From: Actinoplanes sp. L3-i22
GTDB lineage: Bacteria; Actinomycetota; Actinomycetes; Mycobacteriales; Micromonosporaceae
DNA: 64,000 nt
Direction: 5' to 3'
Assembly: GCF_019704555.1 (NCBI RefSeq)
Contig: NZ_AP024745.1
Span: forward strand, 4,844,501-4,908,500
Under the pieces are notes generated by a model that saw only the letters and a program-made list of their open reading frames with translations, ran no database searches and was not told the origin of the DNA. How positions within the stretch are numbered: position 1 is the first letter of the stretch; each line of letters starts with the position of its first letter. This document shows, in pieces, positions 51,562-60,970 of this stretch. The translations under genes and the position numbers were made by a program.

Positions 51562-51810
51562 TCAACCGCCGAAGCGGTCGAGGAAGCCGGTCAGCTTGCT
51601 GGTGATCTGCTCGCCCGTTTCAGCGGCGGCCTCGCTGGCTGTGCCGGCGGCGTCCGCTGCGTCGCCCGCGGCGCCGGTCGCCGTCGTGATCGCGTCGGCG
51701 GCCTGGTCGCCCGCCCCGGTGACGGCGTCGGTGACCGTGTCCGCGCCGGGCACCTCGATGCCGAGAGCTTCTTTGGCGCTGGTGATGATGTCGCGCAGTG
51801 GCTGCCACAT
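51562..51810 (-). CDS. Ala/Thr-rich small helical protein
   Basis: An 82-residue acidic protein, MWQPLRDIITSAKEALGIEV..., almost all Ala, Asp, Thr and Glu, ending TSKLTGFLDRFGG. It has no membrane segment. The repeated AADA/ATGAAGDAADAAGT pattern suggests a long amphipathic helix. GGGAGGATCTC precedes the ATG, a good ribosome site. Its place among stress genes suggests a stress-induced role, but that is only context. Function unknown. Confidence 0.65.
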   Translation of the reverse strand: MWQPLRDIITSAKEALGIEVPGADTVTDAVTGAGDQAADAITTATGAAGDAADAAGTASEAAAETGEQITSKLTGFLDRFGG

Positions 51811-52278
51811 GAGATCCTCCCGTGGGTCTCACCCCGTGCGGGCCGGCACGGGGACGGCGGTTGGTGGCCTCGTCACCAGAGTGCACACGTACCGGGCGGC
51901 TGGCCAGGGCCGATGGTCCTCGCCGGGCTGGGACGGGCCGGCCGGCGGCGCCCGCCGTAGGGCTCGTCAGGCCGTCCAGGCCACGGCCGCGAAGGCAGCA
52001 CGGCCGCCTGTGCGACGCGTCCCATCGCCTGGGAGACCAAGGCCCGAAGGCCCGCTCCGTCGCGCGGTGGCGGGGCGGATGGTCGGCAGCGGCGGGGCCG
52101 GTCGGCCCTGCCCGTCACCCGCCGGCAGGCGCAGACTCGACAGTGCGGCCACGGCGCCCGGGGTAGCAAGGGCGCGCCCCGGCGGCCCCTCTTACCCACG
52201 GCGACCACCGCCGGTCGGCCGTCCACGACCGCCCGGGACACCGGCCGTCCTGGGCGGTGAGCTCCGAAGGGGGCACCG
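51811..52278. other. Gap without a supported gene
   Basis: The 468 bases before the P-type ATPase show no coding frame with family resemblance or a ribosome site. GGGAGACCAAGGCCCG near 52029-52044 is a loose match to a DosR-like GGGACC/GGYCCC dyad, too weak to call. GAAGGGGG at 52266-52273 is the ATPase ribosome site. Confidence 0.5.
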
Positions 52279-54891
52279 ATGGCCAGTGATCTTCAACCGG
52301 CCGCCACCGATGTCGGCGGCCTGTCCGCTACGGAAGCGGCGGTCCGGCTCGAACGCGGCGGCCCGAACACCCTGCCCGCCCCACGCCGGACACCGGTGTG
52401 GCGTCGGGTTCTGGCCCAATTGCGGGATCCGCTGATCCTGGTGCTGCTGGTCGCGATCGCGCTGACCGTCGGCACCGGCGACTGGCCCGACGCGGCCGTG
52501 ATCGCCCTGGTCATCGTGGTCAACACCAGTGTCGGCGTCGTGCAGGAGATCAAAGCCGACCGGGCCATCACCGCGCTGGCCGCGATGACCGCGCCCGAGG
52601 CCCGGGTGCTGCGCGACGGCCGGCAGCAGCTCGTTCCCGCCGGCGAGGTCGTCGTCGGCGACCTGCTGATTCTCGCCGAGGGCGACATCGTGCCCGCCGA
52701 TGCCGTCGTGGTGCGAGCCGCCGCCCTGCTCGTCGACGAGGCCGCGCTCACCGGCGAATCGGTACCGGTCGACAAGACCGGCACCCTCGACAGCGGCTCG
52801 GGCGACGAGGCGGAGCATCCCGGCGCGCTGGTCTCCGCGGGCACGGTCGTGGTCCGCGGCCGAGGCCGCGCCGTGGTCACGGCGACCGGCGTCGACAGCG
52901 CCATGGGCCGCATCGCCGGGTTGATGGCCACCGGTTCCGTGCTGACCCCGCTGCAGCGGCGGCTGGTCGGCGTGGGCCGGGTCCTGGCCGGCGTCGCCGT
53001 GGTCCTGTGCACCGTGGTGCTGGTGCTCGGCCTGGCGCGGGGCGAGCCGCTGGAGCTGATGGTGGTCACCGCGATCAGCCTCGTCGTCGCCGCCGTGCCC
53101 GAATCCCTGCCCGCCGTGGTCACCCTCGCCCTGGCCCTGGGCGCTCGCCGGATGGCCGCCCGGCATGCGCTGATCCGCAGGCTGCCCGCGGTGGAGACCC
53201 TCGGCTCGGTCACCGTCCTCGCCACCGACAAGACCGGCACCCTCACCGAGGGGCGGATGGTCGCCCGCCGGCTGTGGACCCCGGCCGGTGACGCCGAGGT
53301 GGACGGGCCCGGCTACGCCCCGCACGGCACCATCCGCCGGGCCGATCGGCCGGTCACCGCAGCTACCGCGTCCGATCTCGCCGAGCTGCTCACCGCCGCG
53401 GCCCTGTGCACCGATGCCCGGCTGCGCGCTCCCGACGATCCGAGCGGGGAATGGACCGCGCTTGGTGACCCCACCGAGGCGGCGCTGCTGGCCGCCGCCG
53501 GCAGATTCGATCTCGACCCGGCCGCCCTGAGAACCGCCCTGCCCCGCACCGGCGAACAGCCGTTCGACAGCGACCGCAAACGCATGACCACCGTCCACCA
53601 GCGGCCCGGCGGCGGAATCCGGATCATCTGCAAGGGTGCGCCCGAGGTCCTGCTGCACTCGGCGTTCCTCGACGAACCCGCCGAACTGATCACCCGCGCC
53701 ATTGCCCAGGCCGAAGTCCTGGCCACCGGCGGCTACAGGGTCCTGGCCGTCGCCCGGGCCGACCGGGACGCCGCTCCACCGGCGGGCGAGTGGGAACACG
53801 GGCTGCGGCTGCTCGGCCTCATCGGCATCCGCGATGCGGCCCGGCCTTCCGCCGCCGCGACCATCGCCGCCTGTCAGAGCGCCGGCATCACGCCGGTGCT
53901 GATCACCGGCGACCACCCCGCCACCGCCCGCGCCGTCGCTGCCGAGGTCGGCGTCATCGGCGCCGACGGCGACGTCGTGGACTGCCGCCGGGTCGACCCG
54001 GCGGAGCTGGGTGAGAGTTGCCGGGCGCAGGTGTTCGCCCGCGCCACCCCCGAGCAGAAACTCGACATCATCGCCGCACGGCAGCGAGCCGGCGACGTCG
54101 TGGCCATGACCGGCGACGGCGTCAACGACGGCCCCGCCCTGCGCCGCGCCGACATCGGCGTCGCGATGGGCCTGCGCGGCACCGAGGTGGCCCGCCAGGC
54201 CGCCGACCTCGTCCTGGCCGACGACGAGCTCGCCACCGTGGTCGCCGCCACCGAGGAGGGCCGCCGCGTCTACGCCAACATCCGCCGCTTCCTGCTCTAC
54301 GCCCTGTCCGGCGGTGCCGCCGAGATCGCCGTCATGCTCGCCGGCCCCTTCCTCGGTCTGCCGCTGGTGCTGCTGCCCGCCCAGATCCTCTGGGTCAACC
54401 TGCTGACCCACGGCCTGCCGGGCGTCGCGCTGGGCAGCGAACCGGCCCCGCCCGACGTCATGCGCCGCCCGCCGCGCCCGCCCTCCGAATCCGTGCTCGG
54501 CGCCGGGCTGTGGCAACGCATCCTGCGCGTGGGCGTCGTCATCGCCGGGGTCACCCTCGGCATCGCCGTCTGGGCCCACACCACCGACCGGCCCTGGCAG
54601 AGCATGGCCTTCTTCGCCCTCGGCGCCACCCAGCTCGCCGCCGCTCTCGGCTCCCGCGCCCGCCCCGGCTCCCGCGCCAACCCCATGCTCCCGGCCGCCG
54701 TGGCCGCCGCCCTGGCCCTGCAACTCGCCGGCCTGTACCTGCCGATCCTCAACGACCTGCTCGGCACCCGGCCGGTTCCGCTGCCGGACCTGTTGATCAT
54801 CTGCGCGCTGTCCAGCCTCGGCTATGCCGCCATCCGCCTCGACCGCATCCTGCACCCGGGCCGGAGCGCCGCCCTCAGGCCGGCAGCATGA
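52279..54891 (+). CDS. P2-type cation-transporting ATPase (CtpF/PacL-like)
   Basis: P-type ATPase of 870 residues. Order: N-terminal cation-ATPase domain ([20 protein letters not shown]), TM1-2, actuator domain with TGES ([13 protein letters not shown]), TM3-4 with PESLPAVVT, phosphorylation site DKTGTLTEG (Asp317), nucleotide domain ([19 protein letters not shown]), hinge [21 protein letters not shown], and C-terminal helices. The form is P2 (Ca2+-type) rather than the heavy-metal P1B type: no CPx motif or metal-binding N domain. It probably exports Ca2+ or a similar divalent or monovalent cation. Close relatives such as CtpF belong to dormancy regulons. Confidence 0.93.
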   Translation: MASDLQPAATDVGGLSATEAAVRLERGGPNTLPAPRRTPVWRRVLAQLRDPLILVLLVAIALTVGTGDWPDAAVIALVIVVNTSVGVVQEIKADRAITALAAMTAPEARVLRDGRQQLVPAGEVVVGDLLILAEGDIVPADAVVVRAAALLVDEAALTGESVPVDKTGTLDSGSGDEAEHPGALVSAGTVVVRGRGRAVVTATGVDSAMGRIAGLMATGSVLTPLQRRLVGVGRVLAGVAVVLCTVVLVLGLARGEPLELMVVTAISLVVAAVPESLPAVVTLALALGARRMAARHALIRRLPAVETLGSVTVLATDKTGTLTEGRMVARRLWTPAGDAEVDGPGYAPHGTIRRADRPVTAATASDLAELLTAAALCTDARLRAPDDPSGEWTALGDPTEAALLAAAGRFDLDPAALRTALPRTGEQPFDSDRKRMTTVHQRPGGGIRIICKGAPEVLLHSAFLDEPAELITRAIAQAEVLATGGYRVLAVARADRDAAPPAGEWEHGLRLLGLIGIRDAARPSAAATIAACQSAGITPVLITGDHPATARAVAAEVGVIGADGDVVDCRRVDPAELGESCRAQVFARATPEQKLDIIAARQRAGDVVAMTGDGVNDGPALRRADIGVAMGLRGTEVARQAADLVLADDELATVVAATEEGRRVYANIRRFLLYALSGGAAEIAVMLAGPFLGLPLVLLPAQILWVNLLTHGLPGVALGSEPAPPDVMRRPPRPPSESVLGAGLWQRILRVGVVIAGVTLGIAVWAHTTDRPWQSMAFFALGATQLAAALGSRARPGSRANPMLPAAVAAALALQLAGLYLPILNDLLGTRPVPLPDLLIICALSSLGYAAIRLDRILHPGRSAALRPAA

Positions 54892-56500
54892 GGTCGCGCC
54901 GGCGCAGCCGGCTGACCCCGGCCACGGCCAGCAAGGCGGACACCAGGCCGAGACCCAGGATCGGCCCGGCGGTGACGGCTTCGGCCGGTGCGTCGGGCAG
55001 ATGGGTGAAGGGCGACAGATCCAGCAGCCAGGCCGGCAGGTCCAGCGAGGGGCCGAACATCGGCCCGGCAAAGATGGCGAACACCGCCAGCGCCCAGGAC
55101 AGGCCGACCGACCAGCGCGGCAGCGACGTGATCAGGACGACGACCGCGGCGCCGAGCACGCCGACGGCGGGCAGCTGGACGAGCGCGGCACCGAGGAGAT
55201 CGCGCAGCAGCGATGCGGTCCCGCCGAGCGCCTGACCGCCGGTGAGCCCCATCGCCGTCGCGAAGACCAGCAGCAGCAGCGTGGCGCCGGCCAGCGCGTT
55301 GCCGGCGTACGCGCCCAGCCAGCGCAACCGCGAGACGGCGGTGCCGAGCACCGGCTCCAGGGTGCCCCCGGCCTCGTCGTGGTGCAGCCGGAGCAGCAGG
55401 GCGATCGCGTAGACCGCCACGGCCATCCCGGCGATCTGCATCATCGAGGCCCAGTAGGCGTTCAGCAGCCCGGCGTCGCCCCCGAACGCGTCGTACCAGG
55501 TGGTCGCCCCGCCCTCGAGCCCCTTGATCTGGGCGCTCAACGTGCCGAACACCAGGCCGAAGCCGAGCATGCCGAGCACCCAGCCCAGCAGAGTCGTCCG
55601 CTGCTGCCGCCGGACCAGGCCCGCCGGGCTCAGCAGCGCCGGGCTCGCGTGGGCCCGTCCGCCGCGCTCGGGCAACAGGCCCCGGCCGACGTCGCGCCGA
55701 CGGGCGAGAACGATCGACACGCCGAACGAGACGGCCGTCGCCGGCATCGCGAACCCCAGCGGCCACCACAGATCGTCCGCGAACGGCCGCATCTGCTGAC
55801 CCCAGCCGATCGGGGACAGCCAGGCCGGCCAGGCGCTGGTGACCCGCAGGGCGGCCGAATCCACTGCCCCGAGCATGTTGCCCAGCGCCGCGAGCAGGAA
55901 GGCGACGCCGAGCGCCGCACCCGAGAGACCGGTCGCGCCGCGCGTGGTCGAGGACAACTGGGCGCTCACCGCGGCGACACCGGTGAAGGCGACGCCCACC
56001 AGGGCGATCGACGCGCCGGCGGCCAGCGACCCGGTGACCGGCTGACCTGCGATCATCATGGCGAGCCCGAGCAGGACGGCCAGCGCCAGGTTCGCCGCGA
56101 GCGTGACGGTGACCGCCGCCGCCAGCGAGGAGTAGCGGCCCACCACCCCGGCGCGCAGCATCTCCTCCCGGCCGAGCTCCTCGGCCTGGCGGGTGTGCCG
56201 GACGACCGCGAGCACGCTCATCATGGCGGCGAGCACGGCCAGGGTCAGCGCGTCGCGGTGCAACGTGTAGCCCCCGACGTGCGCACCGGTGACGAGCCCG
56301 AGCACCCGCATGCCGGGGTTCTCGACGACGATCCGGGTGTCCGCCGCCAGCAGCGCGAAGTGGCTACCGTACTGCTTCTGGAACATCGCCGTGGTCGCCG
56401 CGAGAAACGCGCTCATGCCCAGCACCCAGGCGGGCAGGGTGAACCGGTCACGCCGCAGCGCGAGTCGCACCAGCCGTCCCGTACCGTCGAAGTTCTTCAT
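54875..56500 (-). CDS. ABC-2 type exporter permease
   Basis: Large membrane permease of 541 residues with about 12 predicted helices. Two similar halves (each beginning with a TLPAWVLGM or TLLGWVLGM segment) match fused ABC-2-like permeases of antibiotic or polyketide exporters. The ATG at 56500 overlaps the stop of the ATPase gene (ATGA). Its 3' end overlaps the convergent P-type ATPase by 17 bases. It works with the ATPase at 56497. The substrate is unknown, probably a hydrophobic compound. Confidence 0.9.
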   Translation of the reverse strand: MKNFDGTGRLVRLALRRDRFTLPAWVLGMSAFLAATTAMFQKQYGSHFALLAADTRIVVENPGMRVLGLVTGAHVGGYTLHRDALTLAVLAAMMSVLAVVRHTRQAEELGREEMLRAGVVGRYSSLAAAVTVTLAANLALAVLLGLAMMIAGQPVTGSLAAGASIALVGVAFTGVAAVSAQLSSTTRGATGLSGAALGVAFLLAALGNMLGAVDSAALRVTSAWPAWLSPIGWGQQMRPFADDLWWPLGFAMPATAVSFGVSIVLARRRDVGRGLLPERGGRAHASPALLSPAGLVRRQQRTTLLGWVLGMLGFGLVFGTLSAQIKGLEGGATTWYDAFGGDAGLLNAYWASMMQIAGMAVAVYAIALLLRLHHDEAGGTLEPVLGTAVSRLRWLGAYAGNALAGATLLLLVFATAMGLTGGQALGGTASLLRDLLGAALVQLPAVGVLGAAVVVLITSLPRWSVGLSWALAVFAIFAGPMFGPSLDLPAWLLDLSPFTHLPDAPAEAVTAGPILGLGLVSALLAVAGVSRLRRRDLMLPA

Positions 56501-57408
56501 GGTTTTGTTCCGATCGCCGCGATGTCCTCGCCGTAATGCCGCTTGAACAGTTCCTCGAGGGTGGGCGGGGTGGTGACCATCGATCGCACCCGCAGGCCGA
56601 CCAGCCGTTCGAGCACGGAATTCAGCTCTCCCGGGTCGACGCTGAACTCGGCGTGGCCCTCGTGCACCCGGGCATCGTGCACACCGTGCCACCCGCCCAC
56701 CGCGACCGGATGCTCGACCGTGTCGACCACCACCGACGTACGGGTGAGATGGCGCAGGTCGTCGAACGTGCCGCTCTCGGTCGCCCGGCCGGCCCGGATG
56801 ATCGTGACCCGGTCGCACAGCGCCTCGACCTCGGACAGGATGTGGCTGGAGAGCAGGATGCTCCGGCCGGCGGCGCGCAGTTCCCGCACCACCTCCTGAA
56901 AGACCGACTCCATCAGCGGGTCCAACCCGGAGGTGGGCTCATCGAGCAGATACAGCTCGACGTCCGAGGAGAACGCCGCGACCAGGGCGACCTTCTGCCG
57001 GTTGCCCTTCGAGTAGGCGCGGATCTTCTTGGTCGGGTCGAGCCGGAACCGCTCCAGCAGCGCCTCACGACGACCGCGGTCGAGCCCGCCGCGCAGGTCA
57101 CCGAGCAGGTCGATCGACTCACCACCGGTAAGATTGGGCCAGAGGTTCACCTCGCCCGGCACGTAGGCCAGGCGCCGGTGCAGTGCCACCGCGTCTCGCC
57201 ACGGATCACCACCCAGCAGGCGGACGTGACCGGCGTCGGCGCGAAGCATCCCCAGCAGCACCCGGATCGTGGTGGTCTTCCCGGCGCCGTTGGGCCCCAG
57301 GAAGCCGTGCACCTCACCGCGCTGGACCCGCAGGTCGAGACCGTCCAGCGCTCGGGTCGCGGAGCCGAAGTTCTTCACCAGCCCGGAGATCGAGATGGCA
57401 GTCGTCAC
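56497..57408 (-). CDS. ABC exporter ATP-binding protein (DrrA-like)
   Basis: ATPase subunit of 303 residues. Walker [13 protein letters not shown] loop [10 protein letters not shown], signature [15 protein letters not shown], Walker [13 protein letters not shown] and H loop SSHILSE are present; the signature is YSKGNRQK in place of LSGGQ, as in several drug exporters. A C-terminal domain (about 225-303) follows, typical of the DrrA group. The GTG at 57408 is preceded by GAGGAGGTGGGATCC. It is the first gene of a two-gene exporter operon with the permease at 54875. Confidence 0.92.
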   Translation of the reverse strand: MTTAISISGLVKNFGSATRALDGLDLRVQRGEVHGFLGPNGAGKTTTIRVLLGMLRADAGHVRLLGGDPWRDAVALHRRLAYVPGEVNLWPNLTGGESIDLLGDLRGGLDRGRREALLERFRLDPTKKIRAYSKGNRQKVALVAAFSSDVELYLLDEPTSGLDPLMESVFQEVVRELRAAGRSILLSSHILSEVEALCDRVTIIRAGRATESGTFDDLRHLTRTSVVVDTVEHPVAVGGWHGVHDARVHEGHAEFSVDPGELNSVLERLVGLRVRSMVTTPPTLEELFKRHYGEDIAAIGTKP

Positions 57409-57569
57409 GGATCCCACCTCCTCGACGAGGAGCCTGCCTGCCTCACTCCGAGTCCAGCATCCGCATGCGCCGGCCGGCCAGGGCCTTACGCCACCCGAGA
57501 CCTGGCCCATCGTCCGGCGGCGACGGCGAACCGCTGCGTCACCGAAGTGATCCTTCGATCGACACCAAA

Positions 57570-58346
57570 ACCACGATTTGGGTACGGGCGGAGCGCCGCG
57601 GATTGGCGCGGGGACGCCCGGGGAATCCCAGCGACATGCGCATCCATGCGGCCGGAGCGATGCTCGACGGCGACCTGATCGTGCCCGCGGCCGCCGCCGC
57701 GGTCGTGCTGTTCACCCAGGACGGTCCGCGTGACCGGGCGCTTGCGAAGGTGCTGCGGCAGCGGGGCCTGGCGACGCTGCTGATCGAGCCGCTGACCGTC
57801 GACGAGCGCCCGGACGAGACGCACCGCTTCGACATGGACCTGCTGGCGGATCGCCTGATCGGCACGCTGCGCTGGATCCGTGCCCAGCCGGTGACCGCGC
57901 ACCTGCCGGTCGGCCTGTTCGGCGCGGGCGTCAACGCCGGCGCCGCGCTGGTGGCGGCCGCCGCCCGGCCCGGCGACGTGCAGGCCGTCGTCACTCGCGG
58001 CGGCCGCGTCGACCTGGCCGGTGGCGCGCTGGCGCACCTGCTCGCGCCGACCCTGCTGATCGTCGGTGAACGCGACACGCCGCTGCGCGACATCAACGAC
58101 GACGCCCGCCGGACGACGCGCGCGCCCGCCCAGATGTGCGTCATCCCGGACGCGGATCGTTACTTCGCCGACCCGGGAGCGCTGGAGCAGGTCGCCGTCG
58201 AGGCCGTCGACTGGTTCACCCGGCACCTGGCCGACCCGTTGCCCGAGCACGCGCCGACGATCGACTCGGCCCTGCCCGTCGCGCAGCCGAGACTCTTCGA
58301 TGCTTTCATACCGCCCACGCCGGCCCCCGAGCCCCGCCCCGAGGAG
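57570..58346 (+). repeat. Duplicated 777-base segment, copy B
   Basis: This segment matches 42873-43648 at about 98%, with one extra G upstream of the gene. The flanks are unrelated to those of copy A apart from short remains of the dispersed repeat. Confidence 0.9.
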
Positions 58347-58349
58347 TAG
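57636..58349 (+). CDS. Alpha/beta-hydrolase-fold protein lacking the catalytic triad, copy B
   Basis: A 237-residue near-copy of the protein at 42938. By direct comparison 13 base substitutions separate the two reading frames; 10 are silent and three change residues (V9M, one E to D in the [16 protein letters not shown] region, one D to E at the end). The stops differ (TAG here, TGA there). The same Ser-less GAGVNAG elbow and ADRYF segment are kept. Silent changes dominate, so both copies may be under selection for a non-catalytic role. The next gene follows after 27 bases. Confidence 0.85.
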   Translation: MRIHAAGAMLDGDLIVPAAAAAVVLFTQDGPRDRALAKVLRQRGLATLLIEPLTVDERPDETHRFDMDLLADRLIGTLRWIRAQPVTAHLPVGLFGAGVNAGAALVAAAARPGDVQAVVTRGGRVDLAGGALAHLLAPTLLIVGERDTPLRDINDDARRTTRAPAQMCVIPDADRYFADPGALEQVAVEAVDWFTRHLADPLPEHAPTIDSALPVAQPRLFDAFIPPTPAPEPRPEE

Positions 58350-58376
58350 TGCGCCGCGCTCTCGTACCGTGGCCCG

Positions 58377-59438
58377 ATGGACGATTGGCTGGCCGGCGTG
58401 CAGGAGTTGCTTCCCGGTACGCACGTGGAGTTGCTCGAACAACTGGGCGGCAGCTCGCGGTCGCTGGTGCGGCGGGTCCGGGCCGGCGAGCGCACGCTGA
58501 TCGTCAAGGAGTTCACCGGCCCGGGAGACGGCTGGGCGCGGGAATGCGCGGCGTTGTCGGTGCTCCCGCCGCAGGTGCCGGCGCCGCGGCTGGTGACCGG
58601 TGGGGACGCGCCGCCGATCGTGGTGATGTCCGACCTCGGGCCCGGGACCAGCGTGGCCGACCTGCTGCTGGGCACGGACCGCGCCGCGGCCGCCGACGCC
58701 GTCATGGCCTGGGCGAGCGCCGTCGGAGCGCTGCACCGTGGCACCGCCGGGCTCCGCGACGAGTTCCGGGAAGCGCTGGCCGCCCGGTCCGGGGGCCGGC
58801 CGATGTCCGAGTCGAGAGTCGCGGCGGATCTGGACGAGGCGTGCCGGGCGATCGCAGGCCAGGGCGGGGAGCTCGGGGTCGCGGTACCGGCGGCAGCGGT
58901 CGAGGAGCTGCGGTCGATCGGCGCGCGGCTCGGCGGGGACGGGCCGGCCGCGCTGACTCCGGCCGACGCCTGCCCGGACAACAACGTGCGGACCGGGGCG
59001 GGGCTGGCGCTGATCGACTTCGAGGGTGCGCAGTGGCGGCACATCGCCTGGGACGTCGCGTATTTGACCGTGCCGTGGCCGTCCTGCTGGTGTTCCTGGC
59101 GCATCCCGCCGGACGTCGCGGAGCGGGCGATCGAGGTGTACCGGTCGGCGTGCGCGCTGCCGTACGTCGACACCGATGACTTCCGGGGTGACGTGCGGGC
59201 CGCCGTGGTCGGCTGGGCCTTCGAGTCGCTGTCGTGGCTGCTGCCCCGGGCGCTGGCCGACGCCCCGTCGTCGAGCCGGCCGACGCCGGCCCGGCGGGCG
59301 CTGATCCTGCACCGGCTGCGGCGCGCGGTGGCATCGCCGGAGCTGCCGGCGCTGGCACGGCTGGCGGGTGACTTCCACGACGCGCTCACCGATCGGTGGG
59401 GCGAGGTCCGGCTCGACTACGCCCCGGCCTTCCGCTGA
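58377..59438 (+). CDS. APH-like phosphotransferase
   Basis: Aminoglycoside-phosphotransferase/choline-kinase fold protein of 353 residues. The N lobe has the Lys in TLIVKEFTG. The catalytic loop reads LTPADACPDNNV, so the usual HGD is ADA with Asp and Asn kept. The metal site LIDFEGAQWRHIAWD is normal. It likely phosphorylates a small molecule or is a distant kinase-fold protein. The ATG at 58377 lies six bases after TACCGT, with no Shine-Dalgarno, so the mRNA may be leaderless. Resistance function cannot be claimed. Confidence 0.85.
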   Translation: MDDWLAGVQELLPGTHVELLEQLGGSSRSLVRRVRAGERTLIVKEFTGPGDGWARECAALSVLPPQVPAPRLVTGGDAPPIVVMSDLGPGTSVADLLLGTDRAAAADAVMAWASAVGALHRGTAGLRDEFREALAARSGGRPMSESRVAADLDEACRAIAGQGGELGVAVPAAAVEELRSIGARLGGDGPAALTPADACPDNNVRTGAGLALIDFEGAQWRHIAWDVAYLTVPWPSCWCSWRIPPDVAERAIEVYRSACALPYVDTDDFRGDVRAAVVGWAFESLSWLLPRALADAPSSSRPTPARRALILHRLRRAVASPELPALARLAGDFHDALTDRWGEVRLDYAPAFR

Positions 59439-59588
59439 GCCGCCCCGGCGGCCCACGGTGCGCGTTCTCGCTCTCTTCGTACTCCTCAGCAGGCAGGCCA
59501 GAACGCGGGCCTCGGTGGCGAGCCGGCCTGGCCGGGTTCCCAACTGCTGACCAGGTTGTTGGTCATTGTTGGCCGCCGTCGAACGCAT

Positions 59589-60952
59589 GTGCCAATCATC
59601 AGGTTTCTGTGGGTAGCGGGGTGGCTACTCCGCCATGGCAGAAGTGAATCATTTCGATGAGGTTGTCGAGGTCGGCGTAGCCGTGGGCGCGGGCCTGGAT
59701 CCGGCGGATGCCGGCGTTGATGGCTTCCAGGAGTGAGTTCGAGAGTTGGAGATGGATCGCGTTGAGGATGCTGTCGTGGTGGCGGCGCAGTCGTTTGGCG
59801 AGGGTGACGAACGCGTTGATGCCACTGCGTTTGGCCCGGTTGATCCAGCGGCGCAGGTGGTCGGCGGCGTCTGCGGCGGGGATCCGGTAGATCTGGCGGA
59901 GGTTTTCTTTCAGTTGCCAGGCCCGGTGCAGTCGCGGGTGTTTGCGGCGCAGTTGTTCGATGATCGCCGCGCGGATCGCATCGTGTTTCTCACCCGGCTG
60001 GCGCAGGGTGCCGCGGACCTTCTGCCAGGTCTGGGCGGGTGTCATCGTGTCCACGCTGATTTTTACGCCCTGTTCGCGGACGGTGCTGTAGGCAAGATCT
60101 AGGGCTTCGCCGGCCCATTTCACGACGTGGAACGGGTCCAGGCAGATCGGGGCGTGCGGGAGGTGCGTGGTCGCGGCTTTGCGGTAGATCGCGGTCATGT
60201 CCATACTGACCGCCTCGATCCGGGCCATGCCTTCCGTGCCCAGCGAGGTCAAGAAGTCGCCGAATACCTGCTGGTTACGGCCTTCGCCGATGAACAGGAC
60301 CCGGCCGGTGTCGTGGTCGGCGACCACGGTCAGGAACTGGCGGCCGCGCCGGTAGGCGATCTCGTCGACGCCGATGCGGTAGACGTTGTCGAGCCGGTCG
60401 ATGTCCAGGTGTTCATCGACCAGATTGCGTACCAGGGCGTCGACTTTCTCCCAGGTGGTGCCCAGCACCTTCGCGACCCCGGTCTTCGACATCCGTTTGA
60501 CCAGCCAGCAGGCCATGTCCTCGAAGTCACGGGTGAACCGGGAACCGGGCCGGGCCCAGGGTGTCCACTCGGTACGGACCCGGCCGCATCCACGGCAGTC
60601 GACCCGGCGGATGTCGGCCTCGATCCACACGACCGAACGACCAAATGCCAGGTGACGCCCCCTGCGCCGGGACCGGTCGTAGCGGGCCCGGCTCGTGCGC
60701 CCGCACGGGCAGACCAGCATCGCGGAGGTCAGCCGTACCGAAACGACCATTTCGGCCCCCTCGAAACGTACCCCCTCGACGGCCGTTGCCTTGAAACCCA
60801 GAAGACGGTTGATGACCGTAGCGGCGCGCACGTGGATCCCTTGTTCAGCATGGCTTTAGACACCTCCTGAACGAGTTGGACCTCCACGGCGCGCCGCCCT
60901 TTTTGTGCGTTAAACCCCTAAAACGGACCCACAGAAACCTGAGGATTGGCAC
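59589..60952 (-). mobile_element. ISL3-family insertion sequence
   Basis: A complete insertion sequence of 1364 bases. The left inverted repeat (59589-59614, reading GTGCCAATCATCAGGTTTCT and six more bases) matches the right one (60927-60952) with one mismatch over 26 bases. It carries one transposase gene. The four bases GCAT border it on both sides (59585-59588 and 60953-60956); ISL3 elements usually make eight-base target duplications, so the last four may have mutated or the boundary may be off. Confidence 0.88.
59599..60831 (-). CDS. ISL3-family transposase
   Basis: Full-length transposase of 410 residues. An N-terminal zinc-finger region (VCPCGRTSRARYD; DCRGCGRVRT) and helix-turn-helix (DMACWLVKRMSKTGVAKVLG) are followed by a DDE core (IGVDEIAYRRGRQFLTVVAD; SMDMTAIYRKA; the late part HYAD-type LDPFHVVKWA) and an end with ARAHGYADLDNLIEMI. 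No frameshift is visible, so it may be active. The stop lies inside the left inverted repeat. It is transcribed away from the TnpB-related gene at 60971. Confidence 0.93.
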   Translation of the reverse strand: MRAATVINRLLGFKATAVEGVRFEGAEMVVSVRLTSAMLVCPCGRTSRARYDRSRRRGRHLAFGRSVVWIEADIRRVDCRGCGRVRTEWTPWARPGSRFTRDFEDMACWLVKRMSKTGVAKVLGTTWEKVDALVRNLVDEHLDIDRLDNVYRIGVDEIAYRRGRQFLTVVADHDTGRVLFIGEGRNQQVFGDFLTSLGTEGMARIEAVSMDMTAIYRKAATTHLPHAPICLDPFHVVKWAGEALDLAYSTVREQGVKISVDTMTPAQTWQKVRGTLRQPGEKHDAIRAAIIEQLRRKHPRLHRAWQLKENLRQIYRIPAADAADHLRRWINRAKRSGINAFVTLAKRLRRHHDSILNAIHLQLSNSLLEAINAGIRRIQARAHGYADLDNLIEMIHFCHGGVATPLPTET

Positions 60953-60970
60953 GCATGTACTATTCGCCGG

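Noticed and set aside
52192..55071. Minus-strand open frame of about 960 codons over the P-type ATPase
   Set aside because: Antisense shadow with Gly/Asp/Gln-rich low complexity; the plus strand has all P-type ATPase motifs.
59581..60960. Eight-base target-site duplication of the ISL3 element
   Set aside because: The eight flanking bases do not match (GAACGCAT versus GCATGTAC); only GCAT is shared, so I report four bases.
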